From contig NC_053495.1 of NCBI RefSeq assembly GCF_905171775.1, forward strand, positions 106,187,409-106,251,408: 64,000 nt of DNA, read 5' to 3'. Shown piece after piece: positions 1-10,799 of this stretch (the first letter of the stretch is position 1; each line of letters opens with the position of its first letter). A program made the translations under genes and the position numbers. This stretch comes from Rana temporaria. Taxonomy: Eukaryota; Chordata; Amphibia; Anura; Ranidae. The notes beneath the pieces were generated by a model. It had not been told where the DNA came from. It did no database searches and worked only from the letters and a program-made list of their open reading frames with translations.

Positions 1-1632
1 CTAGAACACTTCCACTTACTGTCAAATTTTAAAATCAACCACTCCAAATCCAACGCCCTCAACATCTCATTACCCAATGATAAGGTAGAACTATGCAAGA
101 AAAATTTCCCATTTAGGTGGGCCAACCACAGTATCACATACTTAGGAATTGAAATCTCATCAAACATGAAAGACCTCTTCCGCCTCAACTTCGAACCCGT
201 TCTAAGAGAAACACAGGAAGATTTGAAAAGATGGAATGCCCTAAATGTATCCTGGTTCGGTCGAGCCTCCCTGATTAAAATGACCATTCTACCAAGGTTT
301 CTCTATATTATGCAGACAATCCCAATCAAAATCCCCTTGTCATTTTTCGCCGCATTCAGAAAAGCTTGCTCCTTATTCATTTGGAGGGGTAAATCCCCTA
401 GAATCAAATTCTCGCGACTAATTTTACCCAAGAGCAGAGGTGGAATTGCCCTACCTGACCTTAGGAAGTACCATCAAGCTGCCCTACTGACGAGAATTGT
501 AGACTGGAATATACATCACACAGTGAAAGACTGGGTCTCCCTAGAACAAGCGCAATACCCTCATGAGCTAAAAACTTTACCATGGATCAACCCCAAATAT
601 CACCCAAACTTCCTAAAAACGCATCCACTTATTGGACCTACACTCGAAAGCTTCCGTAATACTTTTAAAGTAAAAAATCAGTCTCCATGGCTCAGCCCCC
701 TTACACCGCTACGACACAACCCTGACTTTCCCCCAGGCATGGAAAAATCGTTTCCAACACATCAATGGCCATACAAAGAGATCCTAGCAAAACACTTTGT
801 TAAACATGGAAAATTACTCTCTAGAGAAGACATCTTAAAAGATATCAATCCGTCTCTCTTATCTCAATGGAATTATATTCAAATTAGACACTTTTTAACC
901 AATAACGAAAACATCCTTCACTGGAAAAGACCCCTCACTTCGCTAGAAAATCTCTGCACTAAAACATCCCCACACAGACATATTATCTCGACTGTTTACA
1001 ACTCTCTATTTGAAGACGACAATGACTTCTCCAGCTCATCCTGTAAAGCATGGGAAAGAGACCTCGACATAGAATTGACTGAAGATGACTGGGAGACAAT
1101 TTATCTTTACGCACACAAAGGATCACTAAATGTGGCCACACAAGAAAGTGGCTTCAAGATCATCACCAGATGGTACAGAACCCCTACATTGCTTCATAAA
1201 ATTTCACCCCTGGTGTCTGACAGATGTTGGAGATGTAAAAGAGAGGAGGGCTCTATGCTACACATTTGGTGGTCATGTCCTCTAATTCAGTCCTTCTGGG
1301 TATCGGTACATGAAACAGTTAAATTAGTAACATCGTCAAACCTAAGCTTTACCCCGGCCCAGTATCTATTACATTTCAGTTCGTTGCATAACAATCAGTA
1401 TTTGAAATCACTCCCCATGTTCATGATTAATGCAGCACGGCACTGTATCCCTTCTCACTGGCGGTCTTCTAACACTCCAACAAAAGCTGAGTGGTTTAGG
1501 AGAATAAATAGCATGGAAAAAGTTGAGGAACTCATTAGTATTTCCCAAGAAAGAATTACTAAATTCTACGCAACCTGGGCTAACTGGTCAACATTCAAAG
1601 ACTCTCAACATTACAAATCTATTATAAAATAA
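1..1632 (+). pseudogene. L1/Tx1-type LINE ORF2 protein, C-terminal part
   Basis: The frame is open from base 1 to the stop at 1630-1632, so the window cuts into an ORF2 whose endonuclease and polymerase core lie to the left. The start of the window shows the end of the RT region, with the YLGI motif before the ATG at 166. The block around 240-420 (WFGRASLIKM, then FIWRG) and PKSRGGIALPDLRKY are typical of L1 ORF2 after the RT. A zinc-knuckle-like CX2CX8HX4C lies at about 1225-1280 (CWRCKREEGSMLHIWWSC). In family members this protein makes the cDNA by target-primed reverse transcription. No stop or frameshift is visible in the part shown, so this may be a fairly young copy, but completeness cannot be judged. 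The ATG at 166 is not a true start. Confidence 0.85.
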
Positions 1633-1982
1633 AGTTATAGATAGGAGTAGATATTAAAACATTTCAGGACTTCTAACTTTTTTTTTTTTTTTTTTCTCTT
1701 TCCCTCCCCCCTCCCCCTCCTATCCCCATTCCCCCCCCCCCCTTCACAAATTTGCTTGACCAAGCAACTATATTCCCTCATGTTAGTTATATAATGAAGG
1801 CACTTTTGCTACATATATGCCTTTATGAAATTGATTAATTGCAACCTCTTTATGATTGTTCATTTTTTTTTTTTTTGATGTATACAATCCTTCACAGTTA
1901 TTGTGCTTCTGTAAGTGTTTGATGTATTATGCTTTATAATTCACCCAATAAAGACTATTTGTGAAAAAAAAAAAAAAAAAAA
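1633..1982 (+). other. LINE 3' UTR with poly(A) signal and A-tail
   Basis: About 350 bp follows the ORF2 stop. It holds T-rich and C-rich runs (1678-1742), then a canonical AATAAA at 1947-1952, followed after 11 bases by 19 A residues (1964-1982). The A-tail marks the 3' end of the LINE insertion. Confidence 0.75.
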
Positions 1983-2557
1983 TGTATATGTGGACAAATG
2001 TTTCAGTCCTAAATTGTTTATCTATAGTAGATAGATAACGTTCCTTCTGATTAATTTTTCTTCATAAAATGTCTTTAAAATGTCTTCTTCAAGTTCTGTT
2101 AGGTTGGAAAAACCTTGTTGAATAAGATAAAATAGTCATAAATATGAAATATAAATATTTTTTCAAATATTATTTCAAAAAGGATCTCTTCTTTTTACTT
2201 TGAATTTCTTGATATTCTCTTTGCTCTTTATATGAGCTTGTTATCCTCCATATTTGTTTGATTTTAGATGCCATATCTGTAAAAAAGAGGCAGTATCATT
2301 ACTCAGGAATAAAATATTTATATTAATTCTTGTACATTTTTCTATTTTTTCAACAAATGTTAAAACATTATGGGACAATAACTTTGTGAATGTGTTAAAA
2401 CTATATGTGAAATACTATCTTATATTTTTCTTCAAAGAGAACTTCTGTGTGACTATGTACTGTCTAAAAATTATCTAAATTATAAAATATATGTACTGTG
2501 AAGTTTAGGTATGTCAGGACGCAATATTTCCTTTTGGTAATGATACAAATTCTATTT
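1983..2557. other. AT-rich stretch without a recognisable gene
   Basis: Strongly AT-rich DNA between the LINE tail and the ERV RNase H block. The only open frame is a 74-codon low-complexity one that I do not believe. Because the ERV pol gene runs right to left into this stretch, it may be the decayed continuation of that provirus, but no integrase or env motif was recognised. Confidence 0.4.
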
Positions 2558-3104
2558 TTAATGAACAAAGTTAGATTTCATATCACCCCAGATATGAGGT
2601 GTTCTCACCTCTAAATGATTAGAAATATGCGTAACTGTATTCTGTGTTGGAGTTCTTATTCTAGTGTTAGAGTGTTCTGCAAGTACTTCAATGTCTTTCA
2701 AAGACTTCTCAGCTACAGCTGTATAAACATGTGCTGGTGTAAATTCCTGTAGATGTCTTCCGTTCCCATCTATCTGAATGTGTATGGGTAATAAAGCCCT
2801 GAACCATAGAGGATATTTTTGCCTAATTTCACTAAAACTACCTTCTTCAAAAATACCTATTAATGAGTAATCAGGTGTCTGTACAATGATTTTGTTAGAT
2901 TTCACTATGCTCTCTGTAGCTTTAATTGCATAGTAAACACTTAGAAGTTGTTTCACACCTGGCTCAAAAGTTTTTTCCAAAAATGATAAAACTCTGGAGA
3001 AATAGGCAATTATTTTCTCCTTACCTTCTTGTAATTGAGACAATGTTACTGAGATGACATTTTCAGATGCATGAGTTTTCAAAACAAACAAAGCACACAA
3101 TGCT
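2558..3104 (-). pseudogene. ERV pol: RNase H region
   Basis: A 180-codon open frame reads like the connection/RNase H part of a retroviral or Ty3-like pol, with the characteristic IAYFSRVLS block followed by a QLLSVYYAIKATE-type segment. It would degrade the RNA strand of RNA-DNA hybrids during reverse transcription. It is the leftmost recognisable block of the minus-strand provirus. Its N-terminal side is cut off from the reverse transcriptase by the foldback at 3110-4097. The frame ends at 2558 without an integrase. The family assignment is by motif resemblance only. Confidence 0.6.
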
Positions 3105-3109
3105 TTACT

Positions 3110-4097
3110 ATGACATCATTCACACACTACGGTTACCTGCGGTTTTGTTCCCCGCTGTTTTGTGCAGATAGAAAAAATAGAACTGGATGCGTCCAGCTGC
3201 GAAATCCCGCAGCTATCGGCACATAACCGCAGGTAACCGCAATGCACTATTTCAGCTGCGTTTGGTATGAATCTTGAGGGGGAACTCCACGCCAAATTTC
3301 AAATAAAAAAACGGAATGGGTTCCCCCTACAGGTGCATACCAGGCCCTTGGATCTGCTATGGATTTTAAGGAGACACCCTGTATGCCGAAAAAACAGCGT
3401 GGGGTTCCCCCCAAAATCCATACCAGACCCGTATCTGAGCAGCAGCCCGGCCAGTCAGGAAAGGGATGGGGACGAGCGAGTGCCCCCCCTCCTTAACCGT
3501 GCCAGGCCGCATGCCCTCAACATGGGGGGGGTAGGTGCTTTGAGGCAGGGGGGCGCTCTGTGGCCCCCCACCCCAAAGCACCTGTCTCTATGTTGATGAG
3601 GACAGAGCCTCTTCCCGACAACCCTGGCCGTTGGTTGTCGGGGTCTGCGGGAGGGGAGCTTATCAGAATCCGGGAGCCCCCTTTAATAAGTGCTTACTCG
3701 TCCCCACCCCTTTCCTGACCGGCCGGGCTGCTGCTCGGATACGGGTCTGGTGTGGATTTTGCGGGGAACCCCACGCTGTTTTTTTGGCGTACGGGGTGTC
3801 TCCTTAAAATCCATAGCAGATCCAAGGGCCAGGTATGCTCCTGTAGGGGGAACAAATACCGTTTTTTTATTTGAAATTTGGCGTGGAGTTCCCCCTCAAG
3901 ATTCATACCAAACGCAGTGCTTGGTGTTGGCAGGGATCCAAGTCGGATCCCTGTTCAATATCGTGCCGTGGCTAAATGCAACCGCAGCTAAAAGCACTGT
4001 ACAAATGCAGCTGATCGCTGTGCCTGGAGTCTTGAATTCCAGCAAAACATAAACATGCTTTTAGCTGCAGCAAAACAGCCGTTCGTCTGAAAGGGGC
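3110..4097. mobile_element. Foldback DNA element, short copy
   Basis: Two long arms are inverted complements. The left arm (about 3262-3480) contains the 'gaatcttgagggggaactcc' block and the 'ccataccagacccgtatctgagcagcagcccggcc' region; the same sequences return reversed at about 3700-3912. A short centre holds a small hairpin built on 'ccgttggttgtcggggt'. The outer ends (cattcacacactacgg and its partner near 4075-4097) are only roughly complementary, so the exact borders are uncertain. The element lies between the RT and RNase H parts of the ERV. It is related in its arms to the larger foldbacks at 10.8-13.3 and 62.2-64.0 kb. Open frames inside it are by-products of GC-rich arms. Confidence 0.7.
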
Positions 4098-4404
4098 CTA
4101 ACTGTTTCTTTCAACAATTGTCTCTTTCCTTGACTAATTTGCATGTGAAGGTATTTCACTTGACTTTTCATCAGCTGAACTTTTGTCGTGTTTAATTTTA
4201 AACCTTCAGCTTGTAACATTATAAAAAATTCAGATAAAAGAGTCATATGTTCATCGATATTCTGAGTAAGCAGCAAAATCGTATCCACGTGCTGACAAAT
4301 GCAATCTGGCCTAGAAAATTTTGAAAGTATTGTTGCTATAGTTTCATGAACTATACCATCACCAATACCTAGACCAGGTATTAATCGAGTGAACGTATAA
4401 GCCT
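4098..4404 (-). pseudogene. ERV pol: reverse transcriptase, palm-thumb part
   Basis: On the minus strand this stretch encodes the middle and end of a retroviral RT: the catalytic-box region, then a segment typical of the palm/thumb boundary. The position of the YXDD box (4280-4291) reads H-V-D-T, so two of its residues are changed and the polymerase would be inactive. The N-terminal part of the same RT lies beyond the DIRS element, at 10110-10553. The downstream end is cut by the foldback at 4097. Confidence 0.65.
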
Positions 4405-4407
4405 CTT

Positions 4408-4523
4408 TTCCTGGCCAGTCCTCCCGTCAGCACATCATGGGTTAATCCCCTCCTCTGGTCCACCAGTACCACCTTCTTTTAGCTAATAAGTAGGGGGCCC
4501 CTCCTCCCAGTCCTTGTTCCTTT
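4408..4523 (+). repeat. DIRS left inverted terminal repeat
   Basis: This repeat runs from the 'tcctggccagtcctcc' block to 'cagtccttgttcc'. It is complementary to 9957-10070 at the other end. The outermost bases found in the right repeat and in the internal complementary region (the 'aattttccg' segment) are missing here, so the extreme left end appears trimmed. Confidence 0.8.
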
Positions 4524-5037
4524 TTTTTGGTCGGACGATCAGACTACCTAAGACTCTTCCAGACAATCAAGCTACGAATGAAGAGGAAGAAAGAAAACCC
4601 CCCTACCGAACCATCCCCACCCAGGTTCAGCCTCTCCTCGGGTTGGAAGGTCCAGAAGTAATAAAGGTATGCCCCTTTATGACACTGGATGCTCAGGTGC
4701 ATGAGCTGCAGGCGTTTTTAGCTTATAGGAAGCTTACTGTGATCATAGAGGCTGTGGTGTGTCTCCTGTCCTCTGCTAGGACATGCTGGCTCCTTCTCCT
4801 TACTCAGATCTGAGCTCCGTAGGAGCGCGCCGCCCCTCCTTCCTTCACTTTATGTTAGTCAGCGGTGACCTCACAGGGGGGGCGGGGCCGGGGGCGCGCC
4901 GTGGGCGTGCCCAAATCGGTTTTAAAAGACTCTCCAAGACAGGAGGCTCAGTGCGGTCTGCCACTGTCTGGGAGAGGAAGCACTAGGTAAGCCTCCAGCT
5001 GAGGAGGATTGTGTCAGCGCTGCACTATGCTTTCAGG

Positions 5038-5352
5038 TCCTCATTGTTCGTTTTTGCTTTGAAGTAGCTTTTCACGATGGTCTAAGCTGTCATTACTGTG
5101 TGTCTAAAACTCCTCAGAACCAATCAGATTAATTTTAAAAACAAAACACTGCCCTGGATTTGTTTGTTTTTGTTCTGTGTGTCTTCCCGACTCACCTCTC
5201 ACCCGGAACTTCATGTATGTATCTTTGAAACCGAAAGTGAAACTAGAGGCACATTATATGATTGAATTTAATCTATTCTTAATCATTTTTAAAAGGAATC
5301 AGTTAACTTTTATGTCTCTATACCCTGTAAACAGTCATTTCAGAAAAAAAAA
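5038..5352 (+). repeat. Fragment of a TTAA-type MITE inside the DIRS 5' region
   Basis: This stretch matches parts of the MITE at 53275-53914, for example the shared blocks 'ccctgtaaacagtcatttcag' and 'gtgtgtctaaaa'. It lacks the 185-bp hAT that interrupts the other copy, so 5098-5115 shows that hAT's uninterrupted target. It lies upstream of the gag-like frame, between a GTAAG donor-like sequence (4985) and a CAG acceptor-like sequence (5440), so it could sit in a leader or intron. Confidence 0.6.
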
Positions 5353-5464
5353 AATATATTTTTTTTTAAATAAATAAATAAAATAAAATTAGGTATCAAT
5401 TGCTACACCGCCTGATGTGCGTATCCTGCTTCTTTACACAGCATAAGCTCACCACAGCCTCAGG

Positions 5465-6834
5465 ATGCACCAAAGTCACCGGACAGGTAGGAGGGGTCAA
5501 CGGGGGCCACAACGTAAAAGAGTGCAATACCAAGAGCTAAAGGTAGTGTTTCTTGGTTGTCTTTTTAGGAGCAGAAGCCCTAAGATAAGACAGGAGAGGA
5601 GAAAAAAGTCCCGCCACCGTTCAAAATCTCCGCAAGCATCTGGCTCTCCGGCAACGCATAAGTCCCATTCTAGTCCAGCACGCAAATCCAGTCACTCTGC
5701 GACTGTAGCAGAGCCAAATGCATCAAGACCCCGCCCAGACAATGGTCTTTGTTGGGCATGTTCGGCACCATCCGAACCTGGCAAACTTCTATGCACCGGC
5801 TGCATTAAGGACGTGGCTACAGGTGGCAGAGGGTATTCAGTCAGCCGCAGCCACCAAAACACCTAGAAGATCTAAAGTTAGTAGCGCCAATCAATCAGTG
5901 GGCGATGAATCACCTGCCCGGGAGACACTATCACTAGGCTCATCGGAGAAGAGCCCTCAGAATATTTATTTGATTTTCAATATATTGAATCATTTGTCAC
6001 AGCCGTGAGGGACACCATTGACTGGGATCAAGATGTTCAGCCAAGCTGAAGAAAAAAAAAAAAAAAAAATTTAAGGATTTTTTCCTAGCCGGAAAAGGCA
6101 AGGGGTTACTTTCTCCCTCTTGCCGGAAATCCGAGAATGGTTCGAGGAGGAACGGGAAAAGCCGGAAAAGAGGGCAAACGTACAGAATCGTTTCTCAAGG
6201 TTGTACCCTTTTAAAACCCCAGAAGCAGACCTTTTGGACTCCCCATTGGGCATAGATGTGGCCTTACAGCGCTTGGCCCGACAGGTCGCATTGCCATTGT
6301 AAGACCCAATGGACAGACGTGCAGACACAGACCTAAAAAAGGTCTACTCAGCTGCAGGTGCCCGGCTATTGCCCTAACCTCAGTCTCCAGAGCACTCAAG
6401 GTTTGGACCACGAGAACCCAAGCAGCCCTAAAAGCAGATACAGGGTCAGAATCAGTCATACAGACAATGGAGGCTCTATGGACCTGACAAAGTTACTCGC
6501 AAAAATCATGGCTTTTGCAGTGACGGCAAAGAGGGCCCTCTGGTTGCGACATTGGGGAGCAGACAGCACCTCAAAACTGAGTCTCTGCAATATTCCGTTT
6601 AATGGCAAGGTGCTGTTCGGAAAGACCCTAGAAGAAGCTATTAGTCAAGCTACAGGGGGAAAGTCGGGTCTAATGCCACAGAGACCTAGGAAGACACAGC
6701 AGGCCACCCGGCCAGCCCAACCAGACTACAAAAGGGTGTATGACGCCAGGTCATACAGGCCAGGACGGGAATATACAAGGCCCTACTGGAAAAATCCACA
6801 AGATTGTTTTCGGCGGAAGGTAAAGTCTTTTTGA
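5465..6834 (+). pseudogene. DIRS gag-like protein
   Basis: A first frame (5465-5866) encodes a basic, Ser/Arg-rich N-terminus and a CX2C...CX2C cluster (CWACSAPSEPGKLLCTGC, about 5750-5800) as seen in DIRS gag proteins. A second frame (6358-6834) carries the C-terminal part, ending in a basic, Gln- and Tyr-rich tail. Between them the frame is broken, including an A-run near 6050-6069. Gag would package the RNA of the element. Homology is inferred from position and composition rather than a strong motif, so I treat the pair as one decayed gene. Confidence 0.55.
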
Positions 6835-7021
6835 CGGGTTAACCGCCCATCCCCCCCAGGTGGGCGCCAGGTTAATGTCCTTCGGGGAAGTATGGGCGGA
6901 AGAGGTCAAGGACCAGTGGGTCCGCAAGACGGTCAGATACGGTTCCAAAATATCCTTTCAGAAGAAACCACCCAATACGGTGGTCCACACAAAATAACCG
7001 ACAGATCAGAGGAAACGGAAC

Positions 7022-8380
7022 TGCTTACAAGAATATTTAGACGGCTTACAGCAAAAGAATGCAATTTCGCCGGTGCCCCTATCCCAACAAGGAAAAGGGG
7101 TATACTCTCCAATCTTTCTAGTTCCCAAAGCATCGGGGGATCTCAGACCAGTTCTGGACCTGAGAATTCTAAACCACTTCATAGAACCGAAGACGTTCAA
7201 GATGGAGTCTGTATTTTCAATCATCTCTGTGTTGCAACCAGGAGACTGGTTGATATCAGTCGATCTAACGGATGCATATTTGCACGTCCCAATCAACGAG
7301 AGCCACCAAAGATATCTAAGATTCTTGGTAGGGGAAGATCACTTCCAGTTCAGGTGTCTGCCGTTCGGCATCAGCACAGCTCCGCGAGTGTTTTCCAAAA
7401 TCTTACCAGCCGTTATTGCCGTCATTCGCCTGAAAGGCATAAAAATATTTCACTACCTAGACGACATCCTGGTAGTAGCACATTCGAGCGGAGAACTGGC
7501 GTCTCAACGCAAGATGGTTCTAGAAATCCTATCAAAATTTGGCCGGATCATCAACAGGCAAAAGAGCCAATTGATTCCCTCACAACAGATGGAATATCTG
7601 GGACTGTTTTTCAATACAAACAGAGGCCTTGTCCTCCTACCCAAACGAAAGAAGGCAGAATTGGTAGCCTGCGTCAGCAGCATGATGAAGTCAACATCGC
7701 TAACGGCAAGAGATTGTATGACCCTACTCGGGATGTTTACTGCAGCAAGCCCAACCATTCCTTGGGCAAGATTCCACACAAGAGCCTTCCAGGCAACCTT
7801 CCTGAACCAATAGGACGGTACCTCTCTTCACCAGAGGATTCTCATACCAAGCCGGATTCGACAGAACCTAGCTTGGTGGAAGTCATCAGAGAACCTGTCA
7901 CGGGGCATGCCCCTCAGCCCCGGGCACTGGGTTCCGATGACTTCGGGTGCCGGTCTTCGGGGCTGGGGTGCTCACTGCCTCGGCAGGCAGGTGCAAGGAG
8001 TTTGGAGCAAGACGGAATCCCGACACTCCAACCTTTTGGAGCTGCAAGCAGCATACATGGCCCTGCAGGCCTTCGAGAAACTGGTACAGGGAGCTCGAGT
8101 TAAACTAATGTTAGACAACAAGACAGCAGTAGCATATATAGCCAGACAGGGCGGAACCAAGAGCTTGCCACTTCTGCAGGTGGCAACCAAAATATTTGTG
8201 TGGGCCGAAGCACATCTGGAAGCCCTAACAGCAGCCTACATTCCGGGCAGCCAGAATTCCATCGTGGATCATCTGAGTCGGGAGTTCCCCGACAAGAACG
8301 AATGGGCCTTGAACAAGAAGTTCCTAGAACCAATCTTTTCCGAGTGGGGGACACCCTCAGTGGATCTAATGGCGACCTGA
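7022..8380 (+). pseudogene. DIRS reverse transcriptase-RNase H
   Basis: The frame shows the DIRS-type RT motifs in order: FLVPKASGDLRPVLDLR, then ISVDLTDAYLHVPI, then CLPFGISTAPRVFSK, then the catalytic FHYLDDILVVA (Y-L-D-D at about 7455). It ends with an RNase H domain with the LLELQAAYMALQAF and LDNKTAVAYI blocks and a PGSQNSIVDHLSR segment. Start: the frame is open upstream of a GTG at 7073, and sequence upstream still fits the family, so the true start is earlier. One in-frame TAG at 7811-7813 falls between RT and RNase H; otherwise the frame is continuous to 8380. The gene copies the element's RNA into DNA. Confidence 0.88.
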
Positions 8381-8491
8381 GTCAATACAAAGACACCCCA
8401 ATTTGTGTCCAGGTTCCGTTGCAACAAAGCCTTGATCCAAGATGCCTTCTCCATTCCATAGGATTTTCCCCTAGTTTACATCTTTCCGCCG

Positions 8492-9700
8492 ATGCCGCTA
8501 GTAATGAGGACTTTGTTAAAGATTGCGAGGGAAAAGGTTCATACAATAATTCTACCCTTTTGGCCGCAGAGCCCATGGTTCCCTCTACTCCTACACATGG
8601 CATCGGCTCCCCCAAGACGTCTGCCGTTAAAGAGAGATCTCCTATGGCAGTGCCAATGGGTTCACCCCAACCCGAACAGGTTGCAAACTGACGGCCTGGC
8701 TGCTGAATCAACCAGACTGCAGGCACAAGGCATTTCAAAGGAAGTAATCTCAACACTGTTAAAGTCTAGAAAGGCCTCGACCAATGTCACCTACAACAGG
8801 ATTTGGGCAAAGTTTACAACTTTTGCGTTACAGAAAAATTTCGCTTTGGTGGATCCGAATGTGGCACAAGTACTGGACTTTTTGCAATCTGCTCTAAACA
8901 AAGGCTTAGCCTATAGTACATTGAAGGTACAAATTTCAGCTTTGTCGTGTTTTACAGGATACAGGTGGGCAGACGAACCACTGGTAAAACAATTCTTAAA
9001 AGCGACCATGAAAATTAATCCTCCAAGGAAGTCTCTATTTCCGGCCTGGGACTTAAGCACAGTGCTAAGAGCACTACTTCTGCATCCTTTTGTACCGGCA
9101 GAATCTTGTCCATTCTGGTTCCTAACACTTAAGCTGTTTTTTTCTCACCGCCGTAACATCGGCAAGAAGGGTATCCAGTAAGGAACCGTACTGTATCATC
9201 CTTCCAGACAAAGTAATTCTGAGGCCTTCACCAATAGCAACGCCCAAGGTAGTTATAAAAAAATTTCACCTTAACTGGGAGGCAGTGCTACCTAGCTTTA
9301 CATTACCTCCTAGGCAGGAAGAAAAACTGGACCTCAGACCTCTGGACATGGTCAACCTTTTCTCAATTTACCTGCACCGTTCTCAACAAGTGCGCAAAAC
9401 GGATTCCCTTTTTTCATCTTACCATCTGGGCCTAAAAAAGGACAAGCCGTTTCAACAAGAATAATCTCGACCTGGATCACCAAAGTAAGAAAGCTCACGT
9501 ACGAGAAACAAGGGCTGACGCCTCCTCAGGCAACTAGAGCTCACTCTACCAGAGGGGTGGCAGCCTCCTGGGCAGCATTTGCCAAAATACCAGTTGAGGA
9601 AATATGCAAGACGGCCAGTTGGAGTTCCTGCAAGACCTTCGCAAAGCATTAGAAATCTAGACGTGACGTCATCTAAGGCGTCTAGTTTCGGAAATGCCAT
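8492..9700 (+). pseudogene. DIRS tyrosine recombinase, catalytic Tyr codon reads as stop
   Basis: The N-terminal core-binding part (8690-9180) is open and contains the TYNRIWAKF and YSTLKVQISALS blocks. After a frameshift near 9180, the catalytic half continues to about 9660, with the H-x-x-R motif as AHSTRGVAASW at 9540-9572 and the terminal W...KTFAKH segment. The codon directly after that last His, where the family has the nucleophilic tyrosine, is TAG (9650-9652). A second stop, following KPFQQE, falls at about 9462. The enzyme would integrate the circular DNA copy without leaving a target duplication. This copy cannot make an active one. Confidence 0.8.
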
Positions 9701-9804
9701 GGTATCGGCACCTTTTCAGGCAAAATAAAGAAAGATTCACTTAAGCAGCATTTATAGTTGTCGTCCGAGTCTTATATACATTTTCCCGCCCTAGGGTGTT
9801 AAAT

Positions 9805-9926
9805 TAAATCCCATGATGTGCTGACTGGAGGACTGGCCAGGAAAACGGAAAATTGGAAAATTGTTATTCTTACCTTCGGTAATTTTCCTTTCCTGGCCTG
9901 TCCTCACGTCAGCACAGCCTTTCCCT
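9805..9926 (-). repeat. DIRS internal complementary region
   Basis: The segment is a fusion of two reversed terminal sequences. Bases 9805-9850 are complementary to the left end (4408-4450). Bases 9857-9926 are complementary to the right end (about 10033-10103). In DIRS replication models this region templates completion of the ends and circle formation. Finding both halves joined here is strong structural support for the class. Confidence 0.82.
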
Positions 9927-9956
9927 CCCTATAGTCTGTCGTCCGCCAAATTAGTG

Positions 9957-10109
9957 GAACAAGGACTGGGAGGAGGGGCCCCCTACTTATTAGCTAAAAG
10001 AAGGTGGTACTGGTGGACCAGAGGAGGGGATTAACCCATGAGGTGCTGATGTGAGGACAGGCCAGGAAAGGAAAATTACCGAAGGTAAGAATAACAATTT
10101 TCCGTTTTC
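9957..10109 (-). repeat. DIRS right inverted terminal repeat with extension
   Basis: Bases 9957-10070 pair with the left repeat at 4408-4523. The extension to about 10109 carries the 'ggtaagaataacaattttcc' tail, which is also present, complemented, in the internal region. After it the ERV reverse transcriptase resumes. Confidence 0.8.
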
Positions 10110-10795
10110 CTAATTATGAACGCAAGTTTGTATTGACAACTTTTAGTTAAAGGGATGGAAAAATGTCCATTAGCGATTTCTAGTACAGAAAAAAACTTTG
10201 TCCTGAGCATTCAAATGTAACTTTATGTTAGATTTATCAGGAAGAACTGGGCTATTTGTGATGTGTTTTATTCATTTATGTTCTTACGTCAACTGATAAA
10301 GAATATGAATTATCAATATTTTTTTTTTTTTATTTGGCAAAATACAGTAATTTACCACTGATTTAGCTTTCTTTACAATTCCAAGTTGTACAAACTCTTG
10401 AATAATGTCAGAAAGTGGACCAATTGATTCTGGTGGTAACTCACTCTGATCAACAGGTTCTGGATCCTTTCCTTCAATATTTAATTTGGCACTTTTCAAA
10501 GTTCCAATGTCATTTTTGAACTTTGACCACAAACTTGGAAAACATTGCACCACCTTTTAAGCACAATTACCATCAACATCAGGCCACTTTTGTTCTGTAG
10601 ACATATTGGTAACAAAACCAACATTACTGTATACAGAGGGATCAATATGCACTGATTTGGGCCTAGATGGATCTTTCCAAATACTTTTATTAGCTAAATC
10701 AATCACCCACTTTTGTTTATTGATTACATCAATGCCAAGTATATTCTCTGCTTCGTGACAGACCCAAATGTTAATATTAGTTTTCACTAATCCAG
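10110..10795 (-). pseudogene. ERV pol: end of protease and N-terminal reverse transcriptase
   Basis: From right to left the minus strand encodes the C-terminal flank of a retropepsin (LGIDVINKQKW region, 10690-10760), then a stop at about 10557, then the start of RT. The start of RT shows the PLSDIIQEFVQLGIVKKA segment, which matches the usual finger-domain opening of retroviral RTs. At 10318-10335 an A/T homopolymer shifts the frame, and the following finger motif continues in another frame. The right side is cut by the large foldback and the left side by the DIRS element. Confidence 0.65.
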
Positions 10796-10799
10796 GTAC

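Larger units (their letters stand above)
4405..10109 (+). mobile_element. DIRS-type tyrosine-recombinase retrotransposon
   Basis: The element carries gag-like, RT-RNase H and tyrosine recombinase regions in DIRS order, inverted terminal repeats, and an internal complementary region near the right end. That combination is diagnostic of the DIRS order. The left terminal repeat (4408-4523) is complementary to about 9957-10070. No target-site duplication is evident, as expected for an element that integrates by recombination of a circle. The copy lies inside the ERV reverse transcriptase gene and carries several coding lesions, described under its genes. Confidence 0.88.

Noticed and set aside
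1983..2557. Possible ERV integrase or env in the AT-rich left flank
   Set aside because: No HHCC or DDE integrase signature, signal peptide or membrane segment could be seen in any frame.
4985..5464. Spliced leader intron in the DIRS gag
   Set aside because: Donor-like and acceptor-like sequences exist, but the interval is better explained by a MITE fragment; no evidence of splicing.
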